Below are positions 10,131 through 20,732 of a stretch of DNA of 64,000 nt, piece after piece (within the stretch, counting starts at the first letter, position 1; each line of letters begins with the position of its first letter). The stretch covers positions 2,911,242-2,975,241 of the forward strand of contig JAJEKV010000087.1 of assembly GCA_021234155.1 (NCBI GenBank), written 5' to 3'. The notes beneath the pieces are model-generated. The model was not told the DNA's origin, made no database searches, and saw nothing but the letters and a program-made list of their open reading frames with translations. The position numbers were made by a program, and so were the translations under genes. Source of the stretch: Isoetes taiwanensis. Its lineage: Eukaryota > Streptophyta > Lycopodiopsida > Isoetales > Isoetaceae.

Positions 10131-13100
10131 AAAACAAATTTTTTTAAAGTAAATATCTTGTCTTAATCACAAACAAGCTTATGCATTAATATCAATAAGA
10201 ATATTAAAGTTAGATAATAGTGGTTAAATTCTATTTCATTATCCATTATGACTTGCAGAAAACTCTTAATCTTCATAAAGAATATCAGAATTGAAGCAAT
10301 GGTATAATCAGTTGATGACTAGAATTCATCGTACAAATACATAAAAAGGATAATTATATGATCTAAAACGTAAAAGCTATACTAGTTATTATTGTAGCAG
10401 TGGCACATCAATAGCTAGCACCATACCTTAACTCGATCAATCGAAGGAAACAACTTGGTAAAATTACTCATCTAGAAAGAAAGGATTGTGTAGGCACTCA
10501 GATTGCTTACAATCTTAGACAATTGCGCTAACCATAAGGGTTAAGGAGGACAACCACCACCCTCACTAGCAACGAATTATCTAGTTGAAGTGGTTGCTTG
10601 TCCCCCTTAAACCTCAAAGTAAGAGCACTTCCCATAACATAATGAAAGATTATAACATTTCACAATGTGCTCTTATCCAGAAATAGCAAAGTGTTGAACA
10701 CTTTCTTTTACTTCCCCTTTAACACGATTTTACTTGTAGCTAGAACTATCTTCCCTATGTAATTAACCCTATTTTGAAAGAGCTTTGCAATGCAAGATCT
10801 TGATCAAAATTAGAAGGAAGGAAAGCAATATAAATACTTACATGCCTTGCAGAAGAAGGCAACGCGTTAGAGGAAAGATCGATGAGATTACCTAATGAAA
10901 ATTTCAAAACCTTATCTATGCCTTAGGTGTACATATTGGCCTCTCTCGATGATGCTTCTCTGTAATATCTTGTTTTACAATGCTGAGGGGCTACCTACAG
11001 GCCAATAGGTTCTTTCAAAAATTATATCACATAATTGTACTAATATTTCTTTGTAGACATTTGCCACATACAAGTATCTATCTGTCTTATTATCTCAACT
11101 TTTATCTTGGTCTCAATGGTTTGGTTTTGAAAATATTAAGTCGTTTGGCTTATATTTCCTATAACATTCAATCAACACTATGGTTTGCTAGAAAAGAACA
11201 ATTGTGAGGTTCTATGTGGACCTATAGAAATAGTGGAGTTAATTATAAAGCTAATTTGATTGACAATCCACACACATTTGAAGGTTATATTTAGTCATAT
11301 TTCCACCATAAACAATGATATGTAAGAAAGGAAGGAAGGAAGGAAAGAAGGAAGGAAGAAATGATACGTAAGGATAGATAGCAAGCCCAAAAAATTACAC
11401 TATTGTACATCTCAAACCAACCCTTATGCCCGTGAACCCATACCCATATGAAAAAGCCTATCATTTAAAAATGCATCGCTAAGAGAGAAACATCGAAGAC
11501 TTGTGCATGTCTCCAACCACTTAATAATACATTGTTCATGAATAGGGATAGAATACGCAGAAGAGCTAAGCAGCAGTATTGATCAAGAAAAACCTATTGG
11601 CCCACATTGTGCAATATCAATAGGAACAAGAACATTGGTACATGAACACCTTGCAAAAGCCAATAGTTGTCCTACAAATAAGCATAGCACTTTGTTGTTT
11701 GTTCACAATTAGGTATGCTCCATATAAAGACAAAAATTGCAAAGGGCAGTTTGTTTACTAAGAGAAGTCTATATGTTGTAGCCCACAATTGGGCCCAACA
11801 TTTGAAAAAGCTATAAGAATTGGTCAATTGTGGCATATGAACCAAGTCTCCTATTCAAGAATTCAAATAAGCAAGATCAAAGGATTGTGATGAGTATCTT
11901 TCGATACAAGTTTTGAAGATCTAACATCACCAGATAATTGAAATACCTTTTGATATTAATATTATGCTTATGATGTTGTAAAAATTGGTCTCTTACGCTC
12001 ATTGATTTATTTGTTGCTCAAGTTATCTAGAGTATTGTACCTTGTCTATATTTGAACATGCAGGCATACCTTCCATTCGTCCCTTTGTAACACTCTCGTG
12101 TTACCACGGCTTCCAAACATCCAAACCATAACATTAATTATGAAATGGCGTGGAAATGTCATAAAATAATTAATGCGAAGTTTTGGAAGGGGGTACATGT
12201 GGCACTCTCAGGGGGTGACACGTGGCGAGGGAGACACTAAGCGGCACTTAAGTGACACTTAGGTGCGCCTATTTGTCCCCAGTACACGTGTCCCTGTAGG
12301 AAAGTGACACCCAAGCTAAGCGGCACGCCGACCAAACAGTTGTTTGACGTACACGAGTTGGCTCTTCACGCCCGAGCACCTATGTCTGACGACTTGGAGT
12401 TTGAAGTCACGGTCTGTGCAGTGCAGTGTTTTTGGGTGTTGATTGAATTTCTTGGCAAGTCAAGCTCTAGGTAAGTTTTAGCCACCTTGTTCTTGATTTG
12501 TGGGGAGAATCTCTGAAGCGCCTCCACCCCTAATCTGGAATCTGGCGTTTCTTCTAGCAGGCCGTGGAGAGAGGGCAGCAGGCTTGGCCGCCATTGCCAG
12601 ATGATCTTCATAGCAAGGCAATGTGCTGCTGGCCGCCATAGCCGAGCAACCCCCCATAGCCAGATGAGTTGACTTCTCTAGTTTGGATCATTTGTTCTAT
12701 CATTCTGTGATCTGCATTCTGACTTGGGTTTCTTCAAGTCCAACTTGCTTAGATGGCTTCCGACCTGTGTTATTGGATGTTGTGTAGCTGATGCTGATCG
12801 CTGACTGAAATATATAAGAGTCTAGAAGTGCGGTGTGTTTGTTCTCTAGTGAATGTGTGGAGAGATGAGTCAGCGCCGGATGAAAAGCTTTGTATGTCAT
12901 GCAAAATAGTTGCTACAGAATAGACCTCTATGACTAAGCCCCGAGAGCACATCTATTTAAAGCATTGGTTGAGCCAGTCCTATTGTATGTGGTAGAGGTA
13001 TGGGGTCCAACAGTTGGTAAAAACACCTGGGATAAGCTGGAGAAAGTGCAGAAGGCATTTTTAACATATAGCCTGGGTGTCAAGGACACAGTGCCTTACC

Positions 13101-13810
13101 CAATTTTGCTACATGAGACTGGTTTTTTGCCTCTGCAGCATTCTACAATGAGAAGACACCTTGCATACTTTCATAAGGTTGACGAGATGGATGCACAACG
13201 TCTTCCCCCTCGGGCTCTGTTACTGGCACAAAGGCCCCAACGGCTTAACAGAGTCTGGCAAGAGCACTGTAAGGGGTGGTTCGCTAGGTGGTCAATGGAC
13301 TACATACATTTGTAGCTATGTCAAATGCCGCAGCACAGGATGTGCACCTAAATGACCATTTTGCAGCCACATTGTGGGATGCAACCACTTTGGCAAAGCC
13401 CAAAACAGCACACTACCACACTCAGGTGAATCCTACACTGGATCATGACCCGCATTGGTACTTGAAAGCATATACATCTACAAAAAAATGGAAAGCTATT
13501 GCTGCCATGAGAACTGGATCCCATCATCTTAGAATTGAGACAGGCCGTTGGAGCATGAGTGCAGGGCAGAGAATCCCCCGAGAGGAAAGGTTATGCCAGG
13601 TTTGCAACATGCAAACAGTAGAGGATGAACACCACACTTTGCAGGAGTGCCCGGCATATATGCACATACGAGCAGCTCATGCTGATCTTAGATGCTCCAA
13701 GATACCGCTGCATCAGTTGCTTGGATCACCAATGGTGGCATGTCTCGGATCCTACATTCTACAAGTCTCCGCCGTCAGGACGTCTCTTATAGGGCAGGGG
13801 ATCTGAGAAC

Positions 13811-13863
13811 CTACTACTAGGGTTTTTCCTCCCAGGTGGGGGTTTTTTCATCCCGGTAATAGG
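13811..13863 (+). other. LINE 3' UTR long stem-loop
   Basis: CTACTAC at the left pairs with GTAATAG at the right (one mismatch), with inner GGG/CCC and CCCA/TGGG pairing. The equivalent stems at 20056-20107 and 27308-27380 have different bases but pair as well or better. Confidence 0.5.
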
Positions 13864-13938
13864 GATACATTGTACACTAGCTTTTTGTGTCTTTTGTTTT
13901 GTTTGTGCTTGCTTTGTGTCCGGCATGTACCATCCCAT

Positions 13939-13953
13939 AGGCCGATTTGGTCT
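13939..13953 (+). other. LINE 3'-terminal hairpin
   Basis: AGGCC pairs with GGTCT around a five-base loop (one G-T wobble), 19 bases before the (TTCC)n tail. Equivalent hairpins are found in all other simple-repeat-tailed LINE copies in the window that retain this part of the 3' end. Confidence 0.65.
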
Positions 13954-13991
13954 CCGCGGACGTTAAAATATACTTCCTTCCTTCCTTCCTT

Positions 13992-16900
13992 GCTTTTTTC
14001 TTGTCTTGATCACAAATATTGACAATGTGATATGGCTGGTTACTATAAGATGCACCTGATGATTTAAGTGTTTGAATGGTTTGAGAATATCCTATAAGAT
14101 GCACTGAAGTGATTTAAGAACACATATAATTGTCTATCATATAATTGAGGATGATGGTTTATGGTATTATGAAGTGATTTAAGAATATAATGCAGTTGTC
14201 TAAACAATATATGAATATAGTAGAACATCTTAGTGGCAAAGATTACTATGCACGGGTGAAATCTAGGACTCCTGGGCACAAGATACGTATCTGATCTGTT
14301 GAAATAACATAAAATATTTTAAAGGCAAAAATCTGATAGGTTTTACTTTTAGATTAGTTCAAACCTAAAGCAATTTTTTAAAGGATCTGGCAAATTATTA
14401 TTAATATGAGAATTTTGTTAATTCGCCAAAATATTATAGACTTATTATGAGACTTTTGTTGATTCGCCAATATAGTATATGCAAGTATTGCAATTTTTTT
14501 CGGTTTAGCCAAATCAATCATGTCTTTGAGAATTTATGTTTTCTTAAAATTCACTCTGCCTAGAAACAACAAGAAAAACTACACATAAATAAAACCTAAA
14601 AACCACGGTTGAAAACTAGGAAAAAACAATACCCAAAATAATAGATGAAATTACGCGTTGTTTTAGTATTTTCAGAACAAATCAACACTTGAGGCCACAT
14701 ATTGTTTTTAATAGAACAAAACAACACATGAGAACCACTGTTGAAGCTGGAAAAACCATGCTCGAAAACGACAAGAAAAAACTACGCGTAAAAACACCAC
14801 TTAAAAACTACTGTAAAAAACTGGGTAAAAAACAACATTTGTAAACAACGGCATGAAACCACGTGTTCTTTCTAGCATTTACGGACCGAAACTATGGGTC
14901 ATTTTTAAGTGTTGTTTTTTTTGCAAAAAAGACAATAAAAAACTACACATTGAGCATATTTTGGGGTCATAGTGCCCACTATGAGCGCCCCTTAGACCTT
15001 AGGAGACGAAAGCCCTTTTACCATAGAAAGATGCCTTGATCCTTAGACCTTAATCCTTAGGCCTTAGGGAAGGTAGTTTTTAAATTGAAGGGAACCTTAT
15101 ACCTCTAATGTAGAAAGCCTCTAGCCAATATAGAGACCCCTTGGACCTTAGGAAAAGGAAGGAAGGAAGTATATAAACACTAAAGTATACCATACATACA
15201 TTGAACTTTTAATGGACTATAAATCGAAATGAATTATTTAGCAACAAGTCCACAAAAGTGAACGAAACAAAACCTGTATTTCGCTTCCATGGTTTCAGGC
15301 CTATTTAGGCTGATGCTACTCCCAAATCATTTAAAGAAGGCTCCCTTACTGATTTCGATTTGGTTGCAGACCCCGAGAGCTCCATGTTGACACCAACCAA
15401 ACCCTGTATGGTGTCGCCTTGGCTGCCACTGTTTTCGAGGCTCCGGTCTCCAATTCGCCCTGCAAATCCCCTATCAGCCAAGATAGCAAGAGCCCAAGCC
15501 ACGCTCTGACATCCTAGAGCCTTTTGGCTCTTTCCCAGCTCCTCAAGTGATGCCTATCAATGGATCCAATGTTCTTCGTTTCTTCAATTCCATTGCTCCA
15601 CTCTGCTCCAGCAGCTCTCATAGCATCCATTTATACAAAATGGAAATCGGGTCGACTATTTTTGCTGGGTCACAATCGGGTGCTGCCACGTGTCAATCAC
15701 CTACATCGCGGAATGGAAGTAGGGTCTTACGATTCCGCATGACCGCCTTTTCCGGTAATCTCAGGAATATTTTTTACAATCGTGGTATTTAACAACCACT
15801 GTCATGTTTGAACAAAAAAAAATACACGAGGTTTTTGTGGACTTAACGAATTTTTTAGTGAGTGTCATGTTAAAGCCACATTGAGAGAAAAAATACACGG
15901 AGTTTTTTTTATTTCATGCTATTTTTTAGGGCAAGCAGTTCTTTTTAGGGCTTTTGCCGCTCAACACACAAGTCAAGTCTGGCTCGATCGCAACGCACGC
16001 CAGATCGTGATTCTTGCAGATCAACAGGTAATGGTTTTTGCAGGTGCTATTTGGCCGGTTCTTTTAGCAGTTCTTCAACAAGTTTTGCCGCACTAAGTTT
16101 TGCAGGATCTTCACAAGTTTTTTAGGATCTTCACAACTTTTGCCACAGTCGTTCAACAAGTTCTGCCATACACAGGTTCTTCTTCGCTGATAGTAGATTG
16201 CAGGAGTTTCTTCATCGAATATCTAAAAAGAATGACAGATTTGGCAAAAAAACTCTGTAAACTCTAGCAAAGAAATTTGTAAAAAGTCTATTTGTGTTCA
16301 AGACTCTGCAAAAAACTCTGTAAACCTTACCGGATCTAACCCTTGATCTATTAATAATCTATAAATCTGCTGAATCTATAAAAGAAGTCTCCCCGATTTC
16401 CATTTTGTAGGGGAATGGAGGTTGGGACTCCATTCCCCTATACATGTACTTGCATCCTTTTGACCTCTCTAACTCCAGTCCTTGCAGGCATATAGAGATT
16501 CTATAGTCCACTTGGTAATATGTTCTAGTCTAATTTACTGCTATTTCTTCGTTGAGATTGGGCTTGTTGATCACGGGTTCTGTACCCCCAAGATTCTTAG
16601 ACCCTTGCTTTTTCCTTTTCATAATGCAAAACCCTCTTAATAGTCCCATACCCCTAGACGATCGCACTCAGTTGGGTTTAGGAACAATCCTACCACCATG
16701 CCTGTGGCATGGTTTGTCGGTCCCGTAGCCACTACTGACCATAGCATAGAGTTCTGCTTAACACCTGCGACACATGTTCCCTAATGTCCCATGTCGTCTC
16801 AGGCCCCCGTCTGTCATCCCAGACAGCCTCCGATCCCCAACCATAATCCCGCAACCTCTTCCAATCGGTCATCCCACTACAATTTGGCACCTTGCGCATG

Positions 16901-17296
16901 GCACAACTGTGATCAAAACTGCCGCTAACATTTATGTTACGACCATTGCATATTTGGGCTCTAGCACTAGAAGAATGGATGGGGGCATAGACATTAATAA
17001 TTCCAAAATCTTGGTCTTGAGGCTATATGTTAACAATTACTTGCCAATCATTTACTTGAGTTGCGTTCCTTTTTGGGTTGCCCCTAGGAGGGCAAACCCT
17101 TGTTTAAGTGGGTTTTCGGCATATTTTGAGTATATGCTAGAATATACCTAGCATATGCTGAAAACTGCTTCAAACTGGCTGTTGCCAGTAAACTGGCAGT
17201 CACCTCTGTTTCGCGTGGATGCTGTTCGAACCGAGTAACCGGCCATAGTTCCTGAGGTTATGAAGTGATACCGCAAAGAATAGTGCGAAGGGGCCT
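13992..17296. other. Stretch without recognised genes
   Basis: AT-rich and partly low-complexity DNA (AAAACTAC-like repeats at 14570-14960). A 65-codon minus-strand frame at 15305-15502 has protein-like composition (AWALAILADRGFAG) but no known family. A GGAA tract lies at 15153-15170 and a short inverted repeat at 16408-16440. Confidence 0.4.
16408..16440. repeat. Perfect 13-bp inverted repeat, 7-base loop
   Basis: TAGGGGAATGGAG and CTCCATTCCCCTA are exact reverse complements separated by GTTGGGA. It could form a stable hairpin. No surrounding gene or element explains it. Confidence 0.8.
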
Positions 17297-17745
17297 TCGA
17301 GTCATGGGGTTGTGGATGCGCTTGCAGATTTTGAAAAATGGATTTGTGACTATTCTGCTCCTAAGAAACACCAGAGGAAGTTGTACCTCTTGTATTTGAT
17401 CCCTTGCTTTGATGCTCACCGGTCTCTCCTTTTGGCAGAGATTCCCAGCTAATGGTTCTAGAGTAAATGCTCGGTATCGACTACCTTATGAGCTTTTTCT
17501 TATTATATATCCAAGAAATTCAAAGCAAACACTTATCTTGCCAGAAGACTTGGGGATTAAGCTAGAAGCTACCTTTCCAGATAATGTTGAGGATGTCTAG
17601 TCTTGGTCTGGCAGAATAACCAGGAGAATGTTGACGATATATCCGCAAAAGTGGATGCTATTGACACAGTTGTAGATATAGGCGTAGTATACCGTGGGGT
17701 AGATGAAGGCTTTAAACATCGTCTGGTCTCCGTGGTATGTGCTCT
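17297..17745 (+). pseudogene. Frameshifted coding remnant of unknown family
   Basis: Three plus-strand segments in different frames read as continuous protein-like sequence. One contains LADFEKWICDYSAPKKHQRK and FDAHRSLLLAEIP, the next ARYRLPYELFLIIYPRN and LILPEDLGIKLEATFP, the third DISAKVDAIDTVVDIGVVYR and ends near a GTATGT donor-like site. At least two frameshifts and stops separate them. I do not recognise the family. It lies about 1 kb upstream of, and on the same strand as, the helicase remnant at 18736-19270. Confidence 0.4.
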
Positions 17746-17985
17746 TTAAATTCAATTGATTTTCTCTCTTTTATTTTCCTGCTCATCTCGGAACTATTTG
17801 TAGGTCTGCTACTATAGCCAGCATTATCATTGCTTTGCTTACAGTTGAGCATTCGAAGTGGGTCATATTCGATGACACTGCTTATTGTCTATCCTAAATT
17901 CTCATTTTTCCCTGTAGCCTATTCTGCAATGTAGAAGAAGTTACTTTCAGACATATCTTTATCAACCAATTGGAATTACCCCCGA

Positions 17986-18153
17986 GAGCTTATAACTGTT
18001 TTAAAAGAATCGATGTACACACGATATCAGACCTTCTAGATTATAGTCAAGCAGATCTAGCTTTGATTTTCTAATATTGTACCTACTCAATTGAGCCTGG
18101 AGATATCTGTATACATCAGATGGAAATAACTTTTGTGGTTGAAATGAACACAT
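17986..18153 (+). repeat. Intron-like direct repeat, copy 1
   Basis: About 168 bp starting GAGCTTATAACTGTTTTAAA is repeated at 18569-18735 with a handful of differences. Both copies end in GAAATGAACACA. Related blocks (ACCTACTCAATTGAGC, GAGATATGTCTGG) also occur at 18290-18350 and, inverted, at 7430-7780. Confidence 0.85.
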
Positions 18154-18229
18154 GATTGCTCTTTAAGTGGTAGAATGCTTCTGATGATTTTGATGTATAT
18201 ATGCCTCATGTAAGAGTTGTGGGTAGGCT

Positions 18230-18580
18230 GCTTCATACCATGCCCTATTTTTAGCTATTTCTTTATTTTACTTTCCCTACAGCCTATTCTAATATATACC
18301 TACTCAATTGAGCAGAATAGCATTGGAGATATGTCTGGTTGAAATGAACACAAATTTGTAGAATGATTATGATGATTTTACTGTTTATAAGAGAGGTTGC
18401 TTCATACTGTCATACATATTTAGCTATTTTGTGGGCCTTTTTTTTATTTTATATTTTATATTTTTGCCTCTTTAAAGATTATTTTTCTTCCCATTTGTAT
18501 ACCAAGGTGGGTATAGTTGCCATGTACAGAAATAGGCAATCAGTTGTATCAGAATAGTAATAGTTTGTGAGCTTATAACT
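18230..18580 (+). repeat. Repeat matched in inverted orientation at 7430-7780
   Basis: This segment lies upstream of the helicase remnant and is the counterpart of 7430-7780 in opposite orientation. If the proposed inversion is undone the two copies become direct repeats on either side of the ZNFX1-like remnant. Confidence 0.8.
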
Positions 18581-18735
18581 GTTTTAAAAGAATCGATGTA
18601 TATACGATATCAGACCTTCTAGATTATAGTCAAGCAGATCTAGCTTAGATTATCTAATATTGTACCTACTCAGTTGAGCCTGGAGATATCTGTATACATT
18701 AGATGAAAATTACTGTTGTGCTTGAAATGAACACA
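18569..18735 (+). repeat. Intron-like direct repeat, copy 2
   Basis: Second copy of 17986-18153, offset 583 bp. Its end (GAACACAAG) abuts the start of the helicase-coding remnant, as a 3' splice site would. Confidence 0.85.
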
Positions 18736-19270
18736 AGGCCTGAGCCCTTCCACCAAGCATGTCATACTCATTGGAGATCACAAATAGCTGCGGCCATCAA
18801 TTGCAACGTACAAGCTTTCCATCAAGCATAAGTTGGTTGTTTCCTTATTTGAGAGTCTTGTTATAGGAAGTATTGAGCATGTAATCCTACTAGCCCAAAG
18901 GAGGATGAAGCCATCAAATTCACATCTAATTGCTAGGTTATATCCAGAGCTTACAAATCACTCTAGTGTTTATGAGTACGAAGATATTAAAGGAATTAAG
19001 TCAAGCCTTTTCTTTTTTGATCACAGAGCTCAAGGCAGCGATGTGGGTAGCAAGGTGAATGTTTCAGAAGCAAAGCTTATGGTTGAGATTTGTAATTATC
19101 TTCTGAATCAAGGTTGTTACAAGCCATCTGATATTGTCATTCTGGCCATGTACAAAGGACAAGTAAAGGAAATTAAGAGGCGATTGCATGACAAATTAAA
19201 GGACCATCCGCTCTTAGCAATTACCCCGATTGGGAGTCCTTCTGAAGATGAAAACACTTGAACTACATTT
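18736..19270 (+). pseudogene. ZNFX1-like gene, middle part: helicase motifs III to V
   Basis: Plus-strand frames encode the second half of a superfamily 1 helicase: STKHVILIGDHK then LRP (motif III, with TAG in place of the Gln codon), INCNVQAFHQA, LLAQRRMKPS (motif IV region), LYPELTNHSSVYEYE, FFFDHRAQG, and KPSDIVIL-MYKGQ (motif V region). This is ZNFX1-type helicase sequence. The frame is broken near 18795 and 18830. After a Q-G-E-E-N-like stretch, the sequence passes within about 15 bases into LINE sequence. The next part of the protein is on the minus strand at 8606-7800. Confidence 0.85.
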
Positions 19271-19271
19271 C

Positions 19272-20239
19272 CAGGTAGAGCGATTAGCAAGAACACCTGG
19301 GATAAGCTAGAGAGGGTGCAAAAGGCTTTCTTAACATATACCCTGGGTGTCAAGGACACAGTGCCATATCCAATTCTGCTATATGAGACGGGTTTCTGGC
19401 CCCTGCAACATTCTGCGATTAGGCATCTTGCATATTTTCATAAGGTTGCCAGAATGGATGCACAATGTCTCCCTCCCCGGGCTTTGTTATTGGCACAAGG
19501 GCCACAAAGGTTGAAGAGAGTATGGCAGGAGCATTGTAAAGGGTGGTTTGCAAGGTGGTCTATAGACTATCAGCAAATTATGGCTATGCCAGATGTCAAG
19601 GAACAGGATCTGCATCTGAATGAATGCAGCCACTCTTACAAAGCCCAAAATAGAGCACTACCGCACGCAGGTCAATCCGGCGCTGGAACATGACCCACAC
19701 CAATACTTGAAAGCACACATTTATGTCAAGAAACGAAGAGCAATTGCCGCCATTAGGATAGGGTCCCACCATCTCAAAATTGAGACAGGTCGTTGGAGCA
19801 TGGATGGAGGACAGAGAATCCCCCGACAGGAGAGATTATGCCAGTGTTGCCACATGCAGGTGGTAGAAGATGAGCACCATGCTCTGCGGGAGTGCCCACC
19901 TTATACACACATTCGAGCAGCTCATGCCGATCTCAGATGCTCTAAGATATCGTTTCAGCAGTTGCTGGCTTCGCCAATGGTGGCACGTCTCGCGACCTAC
20001 ATTCTGCAAGTATCCGACGTCAGAGTGTCCCTCATAAGACAGGGGATATGACATCCTACTACAAGGGTTTTTCTTCCCATGTGGGGGTTCTTTCATCCTG
20101 GTAGTAGAGACACATTGTCTGGTAGTTTTTGTGATTTTTCTTGTTTGAGTTTCATATTATATGTTGTATTGCACCGTCTCATAGGCTAGTTGGCCTCCAT
20201 GGACGTTAAAATATACTTCCTTCCTTCCTTCCTTCCTTC
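19272..20239 (+). mobile_element. LINE 3' part with (TTCC)n tail, lacks the 5' part found at 8607-9055
   Basis: The sequence starts at the equivalent of KNTWDKL in the LINE at 12848-13991 and continues through QKAFLTYTLGVKDTVPYPIL, RLCQCCHMQVVEDEHHALREC and LIRQGI. Long (20056-20107) and short (20183-20196) 3' hairpins follow, then CCATGGACGTTAAAA and (TTCC)n at 20217-20239. Its missing 5' neighbour in the LINE is exactly the piece on the opposite strand at 8607-9055, apart from about 45 bases. Confidence 0.85.
20183..20196 (+). other. LINE 3'-terminal hairpin
   Basis: AGGCT-AGTT-GGCCT, four Watson-Crick pairs and one wobble. The second and fifth pairs differ from the copy at 13939-13953 while pairing is kept. 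Confidence 0.6.
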
Positions 20240-20513
20240 TATCCTAGCCATAACTCCTTTAGTTAAACCCATACCCTTGGTATTGGTCCTTCTTCCCCGA
20301 AGATAGAGAGAGAAAGCAAATTACAAAACATTTATGAACACCTGGTATTCAATGTTTCCTTTGACTTTCTTCTTTTGCTAGGAAGAGATCCTAACCTATT
20401 TATTGCGATAATGAGGTTACCTTGCATAACTATATGCAAGTAGCCCTTAATCTCATTCTTTAAGGGCTCTTCCACACCCGTGGATTTTGGATTCTTTCGC
20501 GTGTAGTGGGCCT

Positions 20514-20711
20514 TGTTTGGAATCTCCTTTCTATAGAGATATTGCACCTTTACCTTTTGCCATATATGGCACGTGTTTCACATATAGCACTCTTGCCTAT
20601 TGTGGCACTAGCCTAATTGTGGCTCATATTGATGTATAAATATGTATCTCATATGAATAAAACATTATCTTGTTTTGTGGGTAAAGTTCTGTGTGTCTCA
20701 TATTTCTAACA
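20514..20711 (+). repeat. Copia 5' LTR
   Basis: 198 bp starting TGTTTGGAATCTCC and ending TTTCTAACA. It contains TATAAATATG (20634-20643) and a polyadenylation-like AATAAAACA near 20658, plausible promoter and RNA-end signals. It matches the 3' LTR at 24940-25140. Confidence 0.95.
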
Positions 20712-20723
20712 TAGTATCAGAGC
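20712..20723 (+). other. Copia primer-binding site
   Basis: TAGTATCAGAGC directly follows the 5' LTR and differs by one base from TGGTATCAGAGC, the usual Copia site complementary to initiator tRNA-Met. Confidence 0.85.
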
Positions 20724-20732
20724 CAAGTTCTT

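Larger units (their letters stand above)
9056..12847. other. AT-rich stretch without recognised genes
   Basis: No gene is supported. The stretch contains a 50-bp tandem duplication and a SINE-like sequence (entered separately), a GGAA-rich tract at about 11330-11372, and a 7-bp-stem hairpin GTAACAC/GTGTTAC at 12087-12104. The text starting TGTAACACTCTCGTG at 12086 resembles the start of a Gypsy LTR, but no matching end was found. Confidence 0.45.
12848..13991 (+). mobile_element. 5'-truncated LINE with (TTCC)n tail
   Basis: Broken plus-strand frames cover the reverse-transcriptase thumb and C-terminal region of a LINE: ALYVMQNSCYRIDL, VEVWGPTVGKNTWDKLEKVQ, then RLCQVCNMQTVEDEHHTLQECPAY, which holds a CCHC zinc-binding pattern. 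The ORF ends at 13806. The 3' UTR has a long hairpin (13811-13863), a short hairpin AGGCC-loop-GGTCT at 13939-13953, the motif CCGCGGACGTTAAAA and a (TTCC)n tail at 13973-13991. A TAA and several frameshifts make it inactive. It is the most complete local relative of the pieces at 8607-9055 and 19272-20239. Confidence 0.85.

Noticed and set aside
11330-11372. GGAA tract as another reversed LINE tail (also 15153-15170)
   Set aside because: Adjacent sequence does not contain the hairpin or the CCGCGGACGTTAAAA motif, so LINE origin is not supported.
12086-12850. Solo Gypsy LTR starting TGTAACACTCTCG
   Set aside because: No matching CA end or target-site duplication was found.
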